Shown here: positions 1 to 9,811 of the stretch, one piece after another
Position numbering within the stretch: position 1 is the first letter of the stretch
How the letters are laid out: every line of letters begins with the position of its first letter
Assembly: GCA_033220425.1 (NCBI GenBank)
Contig: CM065650.1
Coordinates: 1,736,001-1,800,000, forward strand
Source of the DNA: Lepraria neglecta
Taxonomy: Eukaryota; Ascomycota; Lecanoromycetes; Lecanorales; Stereocaulaceae
Reading direction: 5' to 3'
DNA: 64,000 nt
Program-made: the position numbers and the translations under genes
Notes under the pieces: generated by a model
Told to the model about the DNA's origin: nothing
Seen by the model: only the letters and a program-made list of their open reading frames with translations
The model's database searches: none

Positions 1-675
1 ACGGATTGCCCTGGAAGAAGCACATTGTTATATACGACACGCTCATTGAAAAGAGCGAGACCGAGGAGGTGGTTGCGGTATTGGCACATGAGTTGGGACA
101 CTGGAGCTTGGGGCACACGACTAAGCTGTTGGTAATTGCCCAGGTATGTGATCTGACGACTCAATTGCTGATGTCTTTCTAACGTTATCTTCCAGTTTCA
201 TATGTTCTACATCTTCGCCTTGTTCTCCGTCTTCATTAATAACCGCTCCCTGTACCAATCCTTCGGCTTCCACAAGGAATTCCCCATCATTATTGGATTC
301 ATCCTGTTCTCAGATGCTCTTTCGCCAATGGACACCGTTGTGAAGCTTCTGATGAACATCCTGAGCCGGACCTTCGAATTCCAAGCTGGTATGTATTCTC
401 CCGTTGAAAGCAATTGCTCAGCGCTGACCCTTCTGGCAGATGAATTTGCCGTCAAACTCGGATACTCCACAGACCTAGCCAAGTCCCTCATCAAGCTTCA
501 GATCCAAAATCTGAGCACTATGGACGCAGACTGGATGTACTCAAGCTATCACTTCTCACATCCCATCTTGCCGGAAAGATTAGGCGCCCTCGGATGGTAT
601 GGCAGCGAGGAAAAGGCCGATGGGAAGGAGATGGATAGCGAGAAGCCAATCAAGGCTTCAGACAGAGAGTTGTAG
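1..675 (+). CDS. STE24: CAAX prenyl protease Ste24, 3' part
   Basis: C-terminal part of the ER membrane zinc metalloprotease that trims prenylated CaaX proteins such as a-type mating pheromone; the 5' part lies outside the window. Three exons are visible: 1-143, 196-388 and 440-675, with introns opening GTATGT and closing CAG. The first exon carries the metallopeptidase motif HELGHW within a stretch reading [14 protein letters not shown]. Exon 2 encodes two hydrophobic segments and the NNRSLY-type region. Exon 3 encodes the conserved DEFAVKLGY and [15 protein letters not shown] segments of the family (second zinc-ligand domain), ending in a short charged tail. It is convergent with the next gene, 106 bases apart. 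Family assignment is firm; the total length cannot be judged. Confidence 0.93.
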
Positions 676-781
676 AATAGAAAATTCTTTTTGGTTTGAA
701 CTTTGTCCAGCGCTTTGGTCGTTCAGACAGTCTCCAATCCCCAGCCATCGTTCATCTGGATTCAAAGCAACTCCAATCCGT

Positions 782-1387
782 TCAACCCTCAGCATCCTTC
801 TCCCTCTTCCGCTTCGCCTCCAAAGTCTTCCTCTCCTGAATTCTCCTCTCCTTCTTAAGCTTCTTCCTCTCCTCGATCTCATTACTACTCTTTATAGCCC
901 TCACCCTCGGCACCTGTCCTCCCTCCTCCTCAAACCCGCCATCCACACCGTTCTCCCTATTCCCAAGCTCCCCCTGCACGACCTCCTGCTCCCGTTCAAA
1001 TTCCTCCTTGTCCTGCCATTCGCCCTCCATGTCCAGGTTTGGCTGCCCCTCTTTGGCACCGCCCACAGCCTCTTCCCCAGTCTCTAGTACCCCACCATTG
1101 GGCATTAAACCAGGCAATCCCTCCCCCCCGAATTTCTCAAACGTCAAATCTGCAGCTAGATGCTCGCCCCGTAGCCCAGCTTCTACACGCTTAAGATTGT
1201 GCAGTACGAGGCCTGTAGCTGAGCCTGAGGATGGCGTTATGGGCCCGTTTTCTGTGAGGAGCGCATTGGGGTGGAGGGAGGGGTCGGTGGTTGCGGCGTG
1301 GAGGTAGGCCGAGAGGAGGGTGAGGGCTTCCGAGGGGGGGATCCGGTTTGAGGAGTGGAGGCGGTGGGGTGGGTAGGCGGTCGTCAT
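782..1387 (-). CDS. Probable RNA polymerase I subunit Rpa14-like protein
   Basis: A single-exon frame of 201 residues with a good ATG at 1387. The N-terminal third (residues about 1-85) contains a short helix-rich block with SSGSATGLVLHNLKRVEAGL, which resembles the LKR-containing heterodimerisation region of fungal Rpa14/Ker1, the small stalk subunit of RNA polymerase I that pairs with Rpa43. The middle is acidic and Glu/Gly rich, and the last 45 residues are strongly basic (ERKKLKKERRIQERK), fitting a nucleolar protein. The assignment rests on this limited resemblance; the residual possibility is another small nucleolar protein. Tail-to-tail with Ste24 and followed upstream by a 485-base spacer. 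Confidence 0.5.
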   Translation of the reverse strand: MTTAYPPHRLHSSNRIPPSEALTLLSAYLHAATTDPSLHPNALLTENGPITPSSGSATGLVLHNLKRVEAGLRGEHLAADLTFEKFGGEGLPGLMPNGGVLETGEEAVGGAKEGQPNLDMEGEWQDKEEFEREQEVVQGELGNRENGVDGGFEEEGGQVPRVRAIKSSNEIEERKKLKKERRIQERKTLEAKRKREKDAEG

Positions 1388-1872
1388 GGCGTGTGTAGGC
1401 TTCTAGGTATAGAGGCGGAGTGAGGAATTTGCACTACTGGCGAAGGGAAAATAGAAGCCTTACGAATGAATGGAGTATGTAATTGGTGCTATCTAAGAGA
1501 TCCAAGAATTTTGGAAGCGGGCTTGGCGTGCGGAATTTTGATCTCACAGCCAGCGATTTTCTACTGTTTCTACAACCACGCAAGACAGTCCTCTTAGCAT
1601 CATGTACACATGTCGAGATGCCGGTAATTCTATGCTTTCGAGCAGTCACTTGCAAGATCCATGTGCGGCTGTTTGAGGCGACTGCCTTCTATCCATGGGT
1701 GGAATGCCATAAGAAGTCCGGTACATTTTCTAGAGTACAGTACGCATCCGATTGCTCCAATGCTATGCTGTAAATCAAAGGAATGCCAGTCGCTATATGC
1801 CTCCGCAAGTTCCTTTTTGGAGGCCTTACTAGTCCGTGGCATAATGTACAATGAATTTGGTGGGTGATGCGA
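1388..1872. other. Spacer with Rpa14-like promoter and mL59 3' end
   Basis: 485 bases between two minus-strand genes. It should contain the promoter of the Rpa14-like gene and the 3' untranslated region of mL59. Short open frames here overlap on both strands and lack homology I can recognise. No repeat or RNA gene was seen. Confidence 0.5.
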
Positions 1873-2482
1873 TCATTTTGGCCATTTCTTCCACCCCCGT
1901 CCGTGGCCCAGCTGTAGGAATCATTAGCCCTTGAATCCCACAGCATATCAACACGAACGCAAAGCCTACCTGTTTCCACTGCTGCACCATCTTCGGCATC
2001 TCCAACATAGCCTGCCTCCTCTTCTCCAGTCTCCCCTTCATAGTCCGCTCCCACTGCTTCCCCTTGACCTTCTGTCCCACGCCAGTCCCCTTAACCCTCA
2101 ATCCATGTTCTTGCCGCTTTGCTATCCTTTCCTCTGTTCCTTTGACAGTGTATGGTAGTAATTCTTCCACTCCATGCGCGTTCGCCATCTTCACCAAGTC
2201 GGCTTGCCGCCGTAATGAGTAGACTGGATCATGCCATTTGCCGCTAGCATGGTGCTTGTGTGATTGGAATGGGTTAGGATAGGGAGTCGGTGGCGAGTCT
2301 GAGACTGTATTTTCTTCTTGGCTTGCATTTGGGTCCGAGGAGGAGGTGTTTAGTGATGTAGACACCGAAGATGATGGAGCGCGGTTGGCGAGAGATGCTG
2401 CAGGAGGAGGATAGCGGGCGAAGAACCGGAGCAGTCGTGGCGGTAGGGACTGTGCGAGCTTCACGTATTCTTGTGAAGCCAT
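1873..2482 (-). CDS. MRPL25: Mitochondrial large-subunit ribosomal protein mL59 (MrpL25)
   Basis: A 183-residue protein encoded by two exons, 1970-2482 and 1873-1911, with a 58-base intron (donor GTAGGC, branch-like GCTAAT, acceptor CAG). The N-terminus reads LAQSLPPRLLRFFARYPP, matching the start of fungal MrpL25/mL59. The centre contains YSLRRQADLVKMANAHGV and LLPYTVKG, both conserved in the family, and a basic C-terminal half follows. Without splicing the frame runs into unrelated sequence, whereas splicing yields the conserved terminal motif GRGWKKWPK, which decides the model. The protein is a component of the fungal mitochondrial 54S ribosomal subunit. Divergently arranged with SHR3. Confidence 0.9.
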
Positions 2483-2902
2483 TACTGTTGTATTTGAGCT
2501 GTCAATATCGGGATGGGAGAGCTATCAAACAAAGTACTCCATCAGACACGGCAGAATCCACCCCCACAGATCCCTGCATGCCAAGCTCCAAGCTCCGCAA
2601 GACCTCAACGTTGTCCATGTCCCTGGCCTTTTGCACTTGAAATGTCATTATCGCAAGTACTTGGAGCTGGAAAGAGTCAAGCAGAGCGAGAAGCTCCTCT
2701 CCTGAACTCAACATATCCACACAGCCCATAGTCATCATCCAAGACAGCCTTCACCCCACCTTCAATCCCGTGCATACTCGTTACAACCGCAAGGCAAATT
2801 GCGAGATATCTCCTCGACTTAGGCGGTAACTGAGCCTCGCCGCGACTCTACCAAACTTGATCGGCCTCGTGCAATCAGATATTTCAACATTCCACAGCAG
2901 GC
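2483..2902. promoter_or_regulatory. Divergent promoter region of mL59 and SHR3
   Basis: 420 bases separate the two start codons, which point away from each other, so both promoters must lie here. Short frames on both strands in this interval look like chance. No clear TATA element or repeat was identified. Confidence 0.5.
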
Positions 2903-3639
2903 ATGGCTTTAGGAAACCAAGGGCATTCTGCTTTCGCAACCTTCCTGATCATCTGCCGTAAGCCTTTCACTCGTGACTTTCATGAGCTCTGGTATGTTCG
3001 CCAGGTACTGAAACTAACGTGGGAACAGCGACGTCCTTCTTTCTCGGCATCATCTTCTCCCTCTTTCCTTACGACTACCCACTCCTATGGACCTCAGATC
3101 CCTGCCCTCCAGAGGCTTTCGTCATCCTCGAAAACCACCTACGATTCTTGCACAACTCCCCTCTAATAATTACACGCATCCTTCATACAGTCATCGGAAC
3201 AGGCTTGTTGGGCTTCTTCATAAAACTCTATCGACCCTCAGAATCCAATAAGCTCTTCGATGGCGCGAGCTTGATGCTATACGTGGTCGGTATCATAATA
3301 TACGTAGCGAACATTGTGAAAGGTATGAGGGTCATTGCCAGTGGTAAATATGACGTGGAACTTGTTCAAGGGGAATCGACTCTAAGTACCACGACGGTGC
3401 TGTCAGGGGAGGAGGTGCCACTCGGGAGGGACGACAGTCTAAGGGTCATGGCGGCCAGTAACACGATTCTTGCGCTTGTGCTGATGGGAGTATTGGTACT
3501 ACAGGCTGGGCAGTGGTATGCTGAGAGGAAAGAGGGGCAGGAGGTGGAGAAATACATGGAAGAGAAAGCCGCAAAGGGAGAAAGTAAGAGTGAGGGCGCC
3601 AAGCATAGGAGTCCTTCGGGTTCCAAGAAGAAGAATTAG
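2903..3639 (+). CDS. SHR3: ER membrane chaperone Shr3 for amino-acid permeases
   Basis: Two exons, 2903-2957 and 3029-3639 (71-base intron with GTAAGC donor, CTAAC branch and ACAG acceptor), give 221 residues. Residues about 10-30 form the first membrane helix, ending in the signature TSFFLGIIFSLFPYDYP, typical of the Shr3 family. Three further hydrophobic segments follow (GTGLLGFFIKLY, LMLYVVGIIIYVANIV and NTILALVLMGVLVLQAGQWY), then a cytosolic lysine-rich tail ending KKKN, suitable for ER retrieval and COPII contact. Shr3 prevents aggregation of amino-acid permeases in the ER and helps their packaging. The start was chosen because the short first exon completes the first helix. Confidence 0.92.
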
Positions 3640-4061
3640 GGCCTGCAAGGATACTTCAGAAGGATTCAAGGTCTCTTGAAAAGTATCTATTGGGGGCGCG
3701 GGCATCGGCGACCATTGCTCTTGTGGAAAAATTCTTTGCCATTTTTGTAACATTTAAAGAAAATTTCACATATGCTTTGCTTGCGATCCTGGCACTTCTG
3801 TTATCATTGTGGATTCGGCTTGACTAAATTCCTCATTTCTATGTTTTCAAATCATCAAGGATGTTGCAGTGGTTGGCCCTTATTGCGAGGGTATTCACGC
3901 CCAGTCATCTCCACAACTTGCCATCTCGGTGGTCGAGCGTTTGTCATAGTCATTTCTGACAGTTACAATAGGTACGTGTTTACTCCCTTTCTGAAAGTTA
4001 TAGTCACATTTCGGACTGTTGTAGTCAGCAAAGATTCGAACCTAATTGACGGCATTCAAGC
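3640..4061. other. Spacer between convergent SHR3 and rhodopsin-domain gene
   Basis: 422 bases containing the 3' ends of two convergent genes. It is fairly AT-rich. No coding frame, repeat or RNA gene could be supported. Confidence 0.5.
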
Positions 4062-5577
4062 TTACCATCGGATTCCTTCATAGATGTTGCAATCTTGCCG
4101 AGCAAGATCTTTGACAGAGGAGCTCGCAGAGTCCTTCGATCCTTTGACGTACTCTGACTGCTTGTTGGAGCTGTTACCGCGAGTAGACGAGAGCGAGAAC
4201 CTGCTTCGAATCCCCCTAAGGACGCTGTCTATGGAGAAGCGGGTGAAGACTGGGCCCATCAACGGGAGGCAGGCGCCTACCACACCCAACGACGACTCAA
4301 CCATAGGCCAGTATATAGTCGGCGTCAATAGATCTGTTTCCAGTCGTGAGCAAGAAGCCAAGCTTCATTGGTAGTGGAGATGTACATACAGGTCAGATCC
4401 ACGGCATCTGGAGAGGTGTCTTTAGTCCACCGAAGTATTAGCTTTCGTCGGCACCTCTGTGAATAGAAGACAAAGAAGCACCACATACTATTGGCAATTC
4501 GATAAAACACGGCCAGCTTTGCGACTCCTGCGCCAACGGTCCTTTAAATCGCGATGTAAGCACGACTGACATCCCATGATCCTTATACTTGAGACTTACA
4601 GAGCCCCTAGGAGGAACATAAACATCACAGCAAGTTTGTGCTTGACCGACATCTGAAGAGCCCAAATCTAACGGGAATTAGCAGCTGAGCTCGGGGCGCA
4701 TGAGGGGTGTCATACGCAAGGAACCGGCAACGAAAGTATCATCACTATTGGTCTTGTCAGACGAATACCCCCATACAGCAAGAGCTTCCTCAGCAGCTGG
4801 ACTGCGCACCATCAGTGAATACATCCGACCATGCCTGTGCCAAGTACATCTTAGTCGTCTCGATGCAGCCTGTGCTGGCCCAACCCGTCCAGTCCACCGT
4901 GATTGGTAAGCATTGAAGCAGGTTGGCGAAAAAGAACGAGATGGTCCACACAATCACAATGCCGATCATGGTCCAGACGGTGATGGAGAAGACTTTGCCC
5001 ACAAATATTCTGAGACTCTGATCAGCGCTTCTGCCTTGGCATTTAGGGTGAAGCAACTCACCTTTTATAGAGAAAAAGCACCGCCAGTTTCGTGAAACCG
5101 AAAGTCAATGTCTGCATCAATTGCGAGGCAAATGTGACCTAGCAGACGGTTAGCATCCAGCTTCACCACCCGGTGGATAGGGGGATAACTCACGATAAGG
5201 AAGACTTCGGCACGGTGGTCGAAAATTGGCATGCCTGTTGAATCTATTGGCGTGTGTCGTCCCAGATTTCCGATTGCAGCTCCTAGATTATGGTCATCAG
5301 AGACGTCTCGTGATGAAGTATCACAAGGGCACAAACCAACGATCATGCAAATCCCCGTTCCAACAGTGAAGAGCTAATTGAATTTTCACTTTAGTGGCTG
5401 CGTCGAGAGCAGAATGTGAAGACATCTTACCAACGCGGGCAGAATCATGTAACCGTCCCAAGTTAACAGGCCAACTTTCTTAGTGTGCATGGAATAGAAA
5501 CGCAGCATGACCGCCACGATCGCCAACAGCATCAAGACTGCGGCCAGCACGTACATCTTCTCTGGAGATTCGGCCAT
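4062..5577 (-). CDS. Rhodopsin-domain integral membrane protein (fungal SAT-type family)
   Basis: Ten exons join to a 333-residue protein: 5431-5577, 5337-5373, 5194-5282, 5062-5138, 4810-5009, 4716-4744, 4600-4667, 4489-4541, 4390-4419 and 4062-4333. The joined product has about seven membrane segments and the hallmarks of the fungal rhodopsin-domain family (PF20684): a first helix followed by RFYSMHTKKVGLLTWDGYM, then ASQLMQTLTFGFTKLAVLFLY, then FFANLLQCLPITVDWTG, then MILSLPVPCIWALQM, and finally LTPTIYWPMVESSLGVVGAC. The C-terminal tail is Ser-rich and cytosolic. Many introns are near-minimal, and several carry in-frame stops, so the gene only makes sense when spliced. Members of this family are abundant, lineage-specific proteins of mostly unknown role, some in secondary-metabolite clusters. 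It is not an Ste2 receptor. Confidence 0.82.
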
Positions 5578-6850
5578 GGCTGCTGGGTATATCGACAGAA
5601 AATGGTGAAATTCGAAGATGGTCAAAACAGCCTCTGGCTTCGCACCTTCAGCGTACTGCCCTTGTATATGTATGCGAACGCTCAGGATCTACGAAGACGG
5701 CCAATTTCACAAGCTAAACCGGTATTTCATGGACTACTTTGCCGCAAGGCAGTGCATGAAGATTGTGAAGAGAGACTTGAAAAATCAGGCGTGCGATAGT
5801 CTAGAGTCACCCATATTGCAGGCCAGCTGCAGAGAACACTGCTCCATCCACTTCTGGCATAAGACTTGATGATTGATATACTGGCTAATGTCGTGCCGTC
5901 AAACGTTGATTCGACCAAGCCTCAGGTTCTTAGCCCGCCTTGGACGCCTAATGCTTATTTTGAAGGCTGTGTTCACGAAGCGCTAGTCATGAGGCTGAAG
6001 TCTTCAAGCCGCTGTTTCAGAACTTCAACCCTCTCTGTCAGTCACTACTTGCAGATCTGCTTCCATTGCGTATCGAGGTATTGCGAAAACCGCAATGACG
6101 CGATCGATCATTGGCCCTCTTTCGTAGCTTTTGAGTACTCTTTGAATGCCGTTCACGATCCTACATGATATCAACCATTAAAGAACCCGAGACCGGATTT
6201 CGTTCATTCTGCGAGTAGGGCATATCTGCATCCTGCTGCGACTGGAAATGGAAATTACTGAGGCGCTCTGCGATGATTACGGAATTTTTGCGCCGTGTAG
6301 ATTCAGGCGTGCCATCACTTTGTTTTGAAACAACGCTTTCGGGAACGGCGCGTACGGCGAACACTGCCTTCTCTAGTGAACAACCTTCCACTTTCATCCA
6401 AAGAGGTCATGCCTTATGGCCTGAAGAATGCTGTGCCTTCCATCTATATTGAAGGATCTCAGCTTTAAAAACTTTTGGGCTGAGTTCCTGGTTTCAGGCC
6501 CGCAAATTATACAGTACTTCTATGGCTCACGGAGAATTTGGAATTCATGCTTATCATCCTCGTATATCTTCCTTTACGGTGAGCCGGAGACTATCTGACA
6601 GCTCAGCCAGCGGCACAGTAAGATTTGCATTGTGCCTCTACAGGCCTACCATTCCCGCGATCTAGATGTCGCAAGCTGAGCATGTCCTTGAGCCATCCTA
6701 CAATCTCCTGATCTCTTTAAAGATGGGCATGGCCGACCCACATCCCAGACAATCGAGTGAACTTCGCAACAGCATCTTCACCCTCGATTCCTCGCCAACG
6801 CTTTAACAACCCCCGTACGGTCTACCTCCATCGCCTCCAACACCGCAAGT
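5578..6850. other. 1.27-kb stretch with no supported gene
   Basis: Short frames occur on both strands but none has a plausible start, splice pattern and family resemblance together. The left end must include the promoter of the rhodopsin-domain gene and the right end that of the peptide precursor at 6851. No repeat or transposon end was found. Confidence 0.45.
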
Positions 6851-7273
6851 ATGCGCTCCAACATGTATCTCTTGTCCGCCCTTCTCTGGACCCTGACAGT
6901 AACTGCCCTGCCGACCCCTCAAGGTAAGTCATAGTAACACCAAGCCACTGGATATTCACAGCGCTGACGAGATGGGATCGTAGTGGACTTAATTTCTGAT
7001 GTGGTGGACACTGCTCCTGCGGACCCCACCGTCTTCGACCCCATAATCGACGACCTAGGTAACCGACCTCATAAGAGCATGTGGATTTGCGACGGCCATA
7101 TCTGGAAACGACAAATGTCATCCGATGGACTGGTATCCGATCCCGCTGCTGACATGCCCGATACTGTTCTCGAAACCCTCGGTCTACATGAGGGCGCGAC
7201 TCCTGAGAGTAGCATGTGGATTTGCGGAGGCCATGTCTGCAAACGAGATACTGCTGGAGAGAAGGCTGCTTGA
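6851..7273 (+). CDS. Small secreted precursor with two Kex2-flanked Trp-Cys peptides
   Basis: Exons 6851-6923 and 6984-7273 (60-base intron, GTAAGT donor, TAG acceptor) encode 120 residues. Residues 1 to about 20 form a clear signal peptide ending TALP. The rest is acidic and contains two copies of a short peptide, SMWICDGHIWKR (about residues 56-67) and SMWICGGHVCKR (about 101-112), each ending in the Lys-Arg site used by Kex2. The plan (signal peptide, acidic spacers, repeated cores each followed by KR) is that of alpha-factor-type pheromone precursors and of fungal ribosomal peptide (dikaritin-type) precursors. The core has Trp, Cys, Gly-His and a terminal Cys, loosely recalling the WC...GQ.C pattern of ascomycete alpha pheromones. 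No UstYa-like oxidase is seen nearby. Function is inferred only. Confidence 0.7.
7076..7111 (+). repeat. Peptide repeat copy 1 in the precursor
   Basis: 36-base unit encoding SMWICDGHIWKR. It matches copy 2 at 32 of 36 positions by eye. It differs in having Asp for the first Gly and Trp in place of the second Cys. Confidence 0.9.
7211..7246 (+). repeat. Peptide repeat copy 2 in the precursor
   Basis: 36-base unit encoding SMWICGGHVCKR, 135 bases after copy 1. It keeps two cysteines that could form a disulphide, which copy 1 cannot. Confidence 0.9.
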
Positions 7274-7819
7274 GATGCTGAGGGCTTTAATCAGGCGGGC
7301 TTTTGTATATATTTCATCATGGCTATATGGGTGGCCTGTGCTAGTCGGGGAACAGTGGCGTTGAAGGGATTTCCTAACGTCTTCTCCCAGCCTATTAGCT
7401 CGCTATCTGTTCTCGTGAAGTTGCATACAGTGTAATCAGCCATTCTGAAGAAGAGGTCTATATACCTATTACTTGGTCATCAAATTTATGAAGATGCTAG
7501 AAGATTGTCTAGCCGCTGCGTACTATCTATTCTCAGCTGATAACGAGCTACACAACATGTACTCAACTAGTCACATGTCATTTGTCCTCTACATAGCCAC
7601 ATGCTCGAAAGACCGCAATGACTGGCTTCGTCTACAATCACAATCTCACAAACAGGGTCATTCAAGTACGTCTCATATTGTCAGCTGACCTCAGTCTAAT
7701 CTCCCACTGCAACGCCTATATTCGCACTCCACTGCGCCATAACCCGAATACTTAGCGTGGGTGGGAATATGTGCATCCTTCCGTCCCCAACTTCTCCTCC
7801 AGAAAACTTATCCAAAGCC
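7274..7819. other. Spacer, no supported gene
   Basis: 546 bases between the peptide precursor and the Myb-like gene. It should hold a 3' end and a promoter. A frame opening at 7473 ends at 7688 but has no recognisable feature. No repeat seen. Confidence 0.4.
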
Positions 7820-8110
7820 ATGGCCGCCCTCACCCCATCGCACACCACAGCAACCTCTCACTCATCAACCTCGCCGGGTCAATCATCCGATAAACCACCA
7901 AACCCCATCCTCAACCATTCGCCAACCCCATGGACCACGGACAAGGACAAAAAGCTTTTGAAATGCGTAGCAGACGAGAAGAGCTTCGAAGATCTCGCTG
8001 CGGAACTGGGAAACCGCAGTGTGGACGATTGTTTGAAGCACTGGGATGAGCATCTTAGGTCTACGGTTGATAGCCTTGTTGCGTGGAATTTCCGGGGGTT
8101 GGGTTGTTGA
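7820..8110 (+). CDS. Small Myb/SANT-like domain protein
   Basis: A 96-residue protein if translation starts at the ATG at 7820, which sits in a strong GCCATGGCC context; an in-frame ATG at 7769 would add 17 residues. The first 45 residues are Ser/Thr/Pro-rich and look disordered. Residues about 45-85 read PWTTDKDKKLLKCVADEKSF and continue with DLAAELGNRSVDDCLKHWDE, the tryptophan spacing and three-helix pattern of a single Myb/SANT repeat. Stand-alone one-repeat Myb proteins of this size are common and largely uncharacterised in filamentous fungi; DNA binding is an inference. A broken relative lies 0.5 kb downstream. Confidence 0.6.
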   Translation: MAALTPSHTTATSHSSTSPGQSSDKPPNPILNHSPTPWTTDKDKKLLKCVADEKSFEDLAAELGNRSVDDCLKHWDEHLRSTVDSLVAWNFRGLGC

Positions 8111-8635
8111 GTTTGGAACCTATTTTCCCCCCCGGTTCACGGCTCTTGATGAATGTCCTTTGAGATTAGACTCACTCCTAGGCGGCCCTTCGTTCTTTGT
8201 GTTCTATGTTCTGCTCTTGGGACTTATCTGCTAGCAAGAAGTCTGCTTTAAGACAGCCTATTATGCCCTGTCCCTTGCTTCTGGGACTTGGATTTTGGCT
8301 CCAGCTCGGTTTTATGAAGAGTAATGCTGACTTCGAAATGTTCAGGTGGTCGAAGGGCAACGAGATAGGAGCTTCGACTCTGTTGAATTGTTAGCATTCG
8401 TCAAAGTTCTGTCAATCAATTCACTATATGACCACATGTTCCAGAGATGCCGACAAGCTTATATCGATTGGATTGTTTGGGGCCGTATTCTCCGAGGCAA
8501 CATAGTCGAACTCTACCTTGTTGCAATGGGTTGACCTTTGTTTGATCTCCCGATTCCACCTTTGAACACTTTCTTTCCCCCAAACCTCTTCGAGATTATC
8601 CCAAAGGCGCCCTGCCTCAGTCATCATTGGTCAAT
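8111..8635. other. Spacer, no supported gene
   Basis: 525 bases between the Myb-like gene and its broken relative. Overlapping frames on both strands, none convincing. Confidence 0.4.
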
Positions 8636-8971
8636 ATGAACTGCAACTCCTCAAACACCATGAATCTTCAACTAGCCATGACATCCAACCTTGGATTCTA
8701 GATAATAGACATTCACCCAGCCCAAATAGCGCAAATTTGGTTGTATCTCGAGACCGTACAGCAAGAAGGTCCACCTTTGACATCACGCTCATGGATGCTT
8801 GTAGAGGACCAGATACTCTACTTCGTAAGGGCACTTAATGGGCATAGCGCGGATGAGATCGCTGCGTACCTTCATTGCGGTGCAGAGGAATACTAGGAGT
8901 GTTGGATTGCTCAACTTGATAATATGCCTTGTGAACTTGTTGAGTGGCTTGAATCGTTACCGGAGCGGTGA
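8636..8971 (+). pseudogene. Broken Myb/SANT-like gene
   Basis: One reading frame from the ATG at 8636 to the TGA at 8969-8971 shows Myb-like character but is interrupted by TAG at 8699-8701 and TAG at 8894-8896. Between the two stops it reads IDIHPAQIAQIWLYLETV, then SWMLVEDQILYFVRALNG and SADEIAAYLHCGAEEY; after the second stop the same frame continues ECWIAQLDNMPCELVEWL. The Trp, Asp-x-x-hydrophobic and second Trp spacing parallels the intact gene at 7820. No GT donor lies between 8636 and the first stop, so splicing does not obviously remove it. Best read as a host pseudogene; a short gene with unseen introns is the alternative. Confidence 0.45.
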
Positions 8972-9279
8972 GGCTTTCCCATGAGTATGTTGTAATAGAA
9001 AGGGAGGTTGTCTTTGCCAAAATCCAGTGTCCGAATCTACCTTGATTGAATATGTTGGTAGGGACACCAATACCACAGCAGGTATCATAACATTAATAAT
9101 ACAGCGTAGAAATCCTCCCGTCAGTCTTTTCTGGAAATCGCCATCATCATCATCATTGAATTCGTATTTGGATGTTCTCCACTCAAACAGCCACCGGCCC
9201 AAAAACGACAATCCAAGAAAGAACGCATTGTGATATCCAACTTCCTCAAGCCATAAAATCAACATCTTTCTATGACCAA
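8972..9279. other. Spacer, no supported gene
   Basis: 308 bases containing the 3' region of the SnoaL-like gene. It includes a short CAT/ATC-rich run near 9140. Nothing else noted. Confidence 0.4.
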
Positions 9280-9811
9280 TCAAAACTCCTTCGCCACCTC
9301 AGCTTTTCCGTTGGCCTGCCCAGCTTGCTGCTTCTCCATCGCAGCCTTAAGCTTCGGGAAGAAGTCACGTTCCATTACCTGATATCTGATTAACTCACAG
9401 TCCACATCAAATGAATAAGCGGAACAAAAGACAAACCGTGTCCGAGAACTCCTTTGACCGCCTAATCTTCGTGCCCGACTCATCGAAATCTAGCAGCCAC
9501 ATATACTCATTAACGTATTCCCCCGCCATAGTATCCGCTCTCGCATTCAACGACAAACAGATGCGGCGAGCGTCTCTGTCTTCTACCAAGTCGTTGATGG
9601 TCAAGTAGAAATTATGAAAAATGGCTCGAAGGTTTATGAGGGAGTTGAAATATGTGGTGTTGTTTTGATCCTTAAGTCCCATCGACAGTGGTAGAAATTG
9701 GCGGACACAGTCTGGGCTCCGGTGCGAGATGACAGCTTCGACGTCCATTCTGTTAAATGCTGCAACGACCGCTTCAGCGGTTTTCCTTTGTTGGGAGATG
9801 GACATGGTCAT
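9280..9811 (-). CDS. SnoaL/NTF2-like small protein
   Basis: Exons 9437-9811 and 9280-9378 join across a 58-base intron (GTTTGT donor, CAG acceptor) to 157 residues. The start at 9811 has A at -3; ATGs at 9805 and 9853 are alternatives. The protein opens with a helix (QQRKTAEAVVAAFNRMD), then HRSPDCVRQFLP, then DARRICLSLNARADT and GEYVNEYMWLLDFDESG, an alternating helix and curved-sheet pattern typical of the NTF2-like fold (SnoaL type) in fungi. The tail is FFPKLKAAMEKQQ. Fungal members often sit in or near secondary-metabolism clusters, some acting as isomerases or cyclases and others with no known activity. No biosynthetic core enzyme is visible here, so no reaction is proposed. Confidence 0.75.

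Noticed and set aside
4030-4050. tRNA-like T-loop sequence (GATTCGAACCT)
   Set aside because: No matching acceptor or anticodon stems around it; no tRNA gene could be supported in the window.
4062-5577. Pheromone receptor Ste2 near the peptide precursor
   Set aside because: The joined protein has the motifs of the fungal rhodopsin-domain family (GLLTWDGYM, TPTIYWPMVESS), not those of Ste2.
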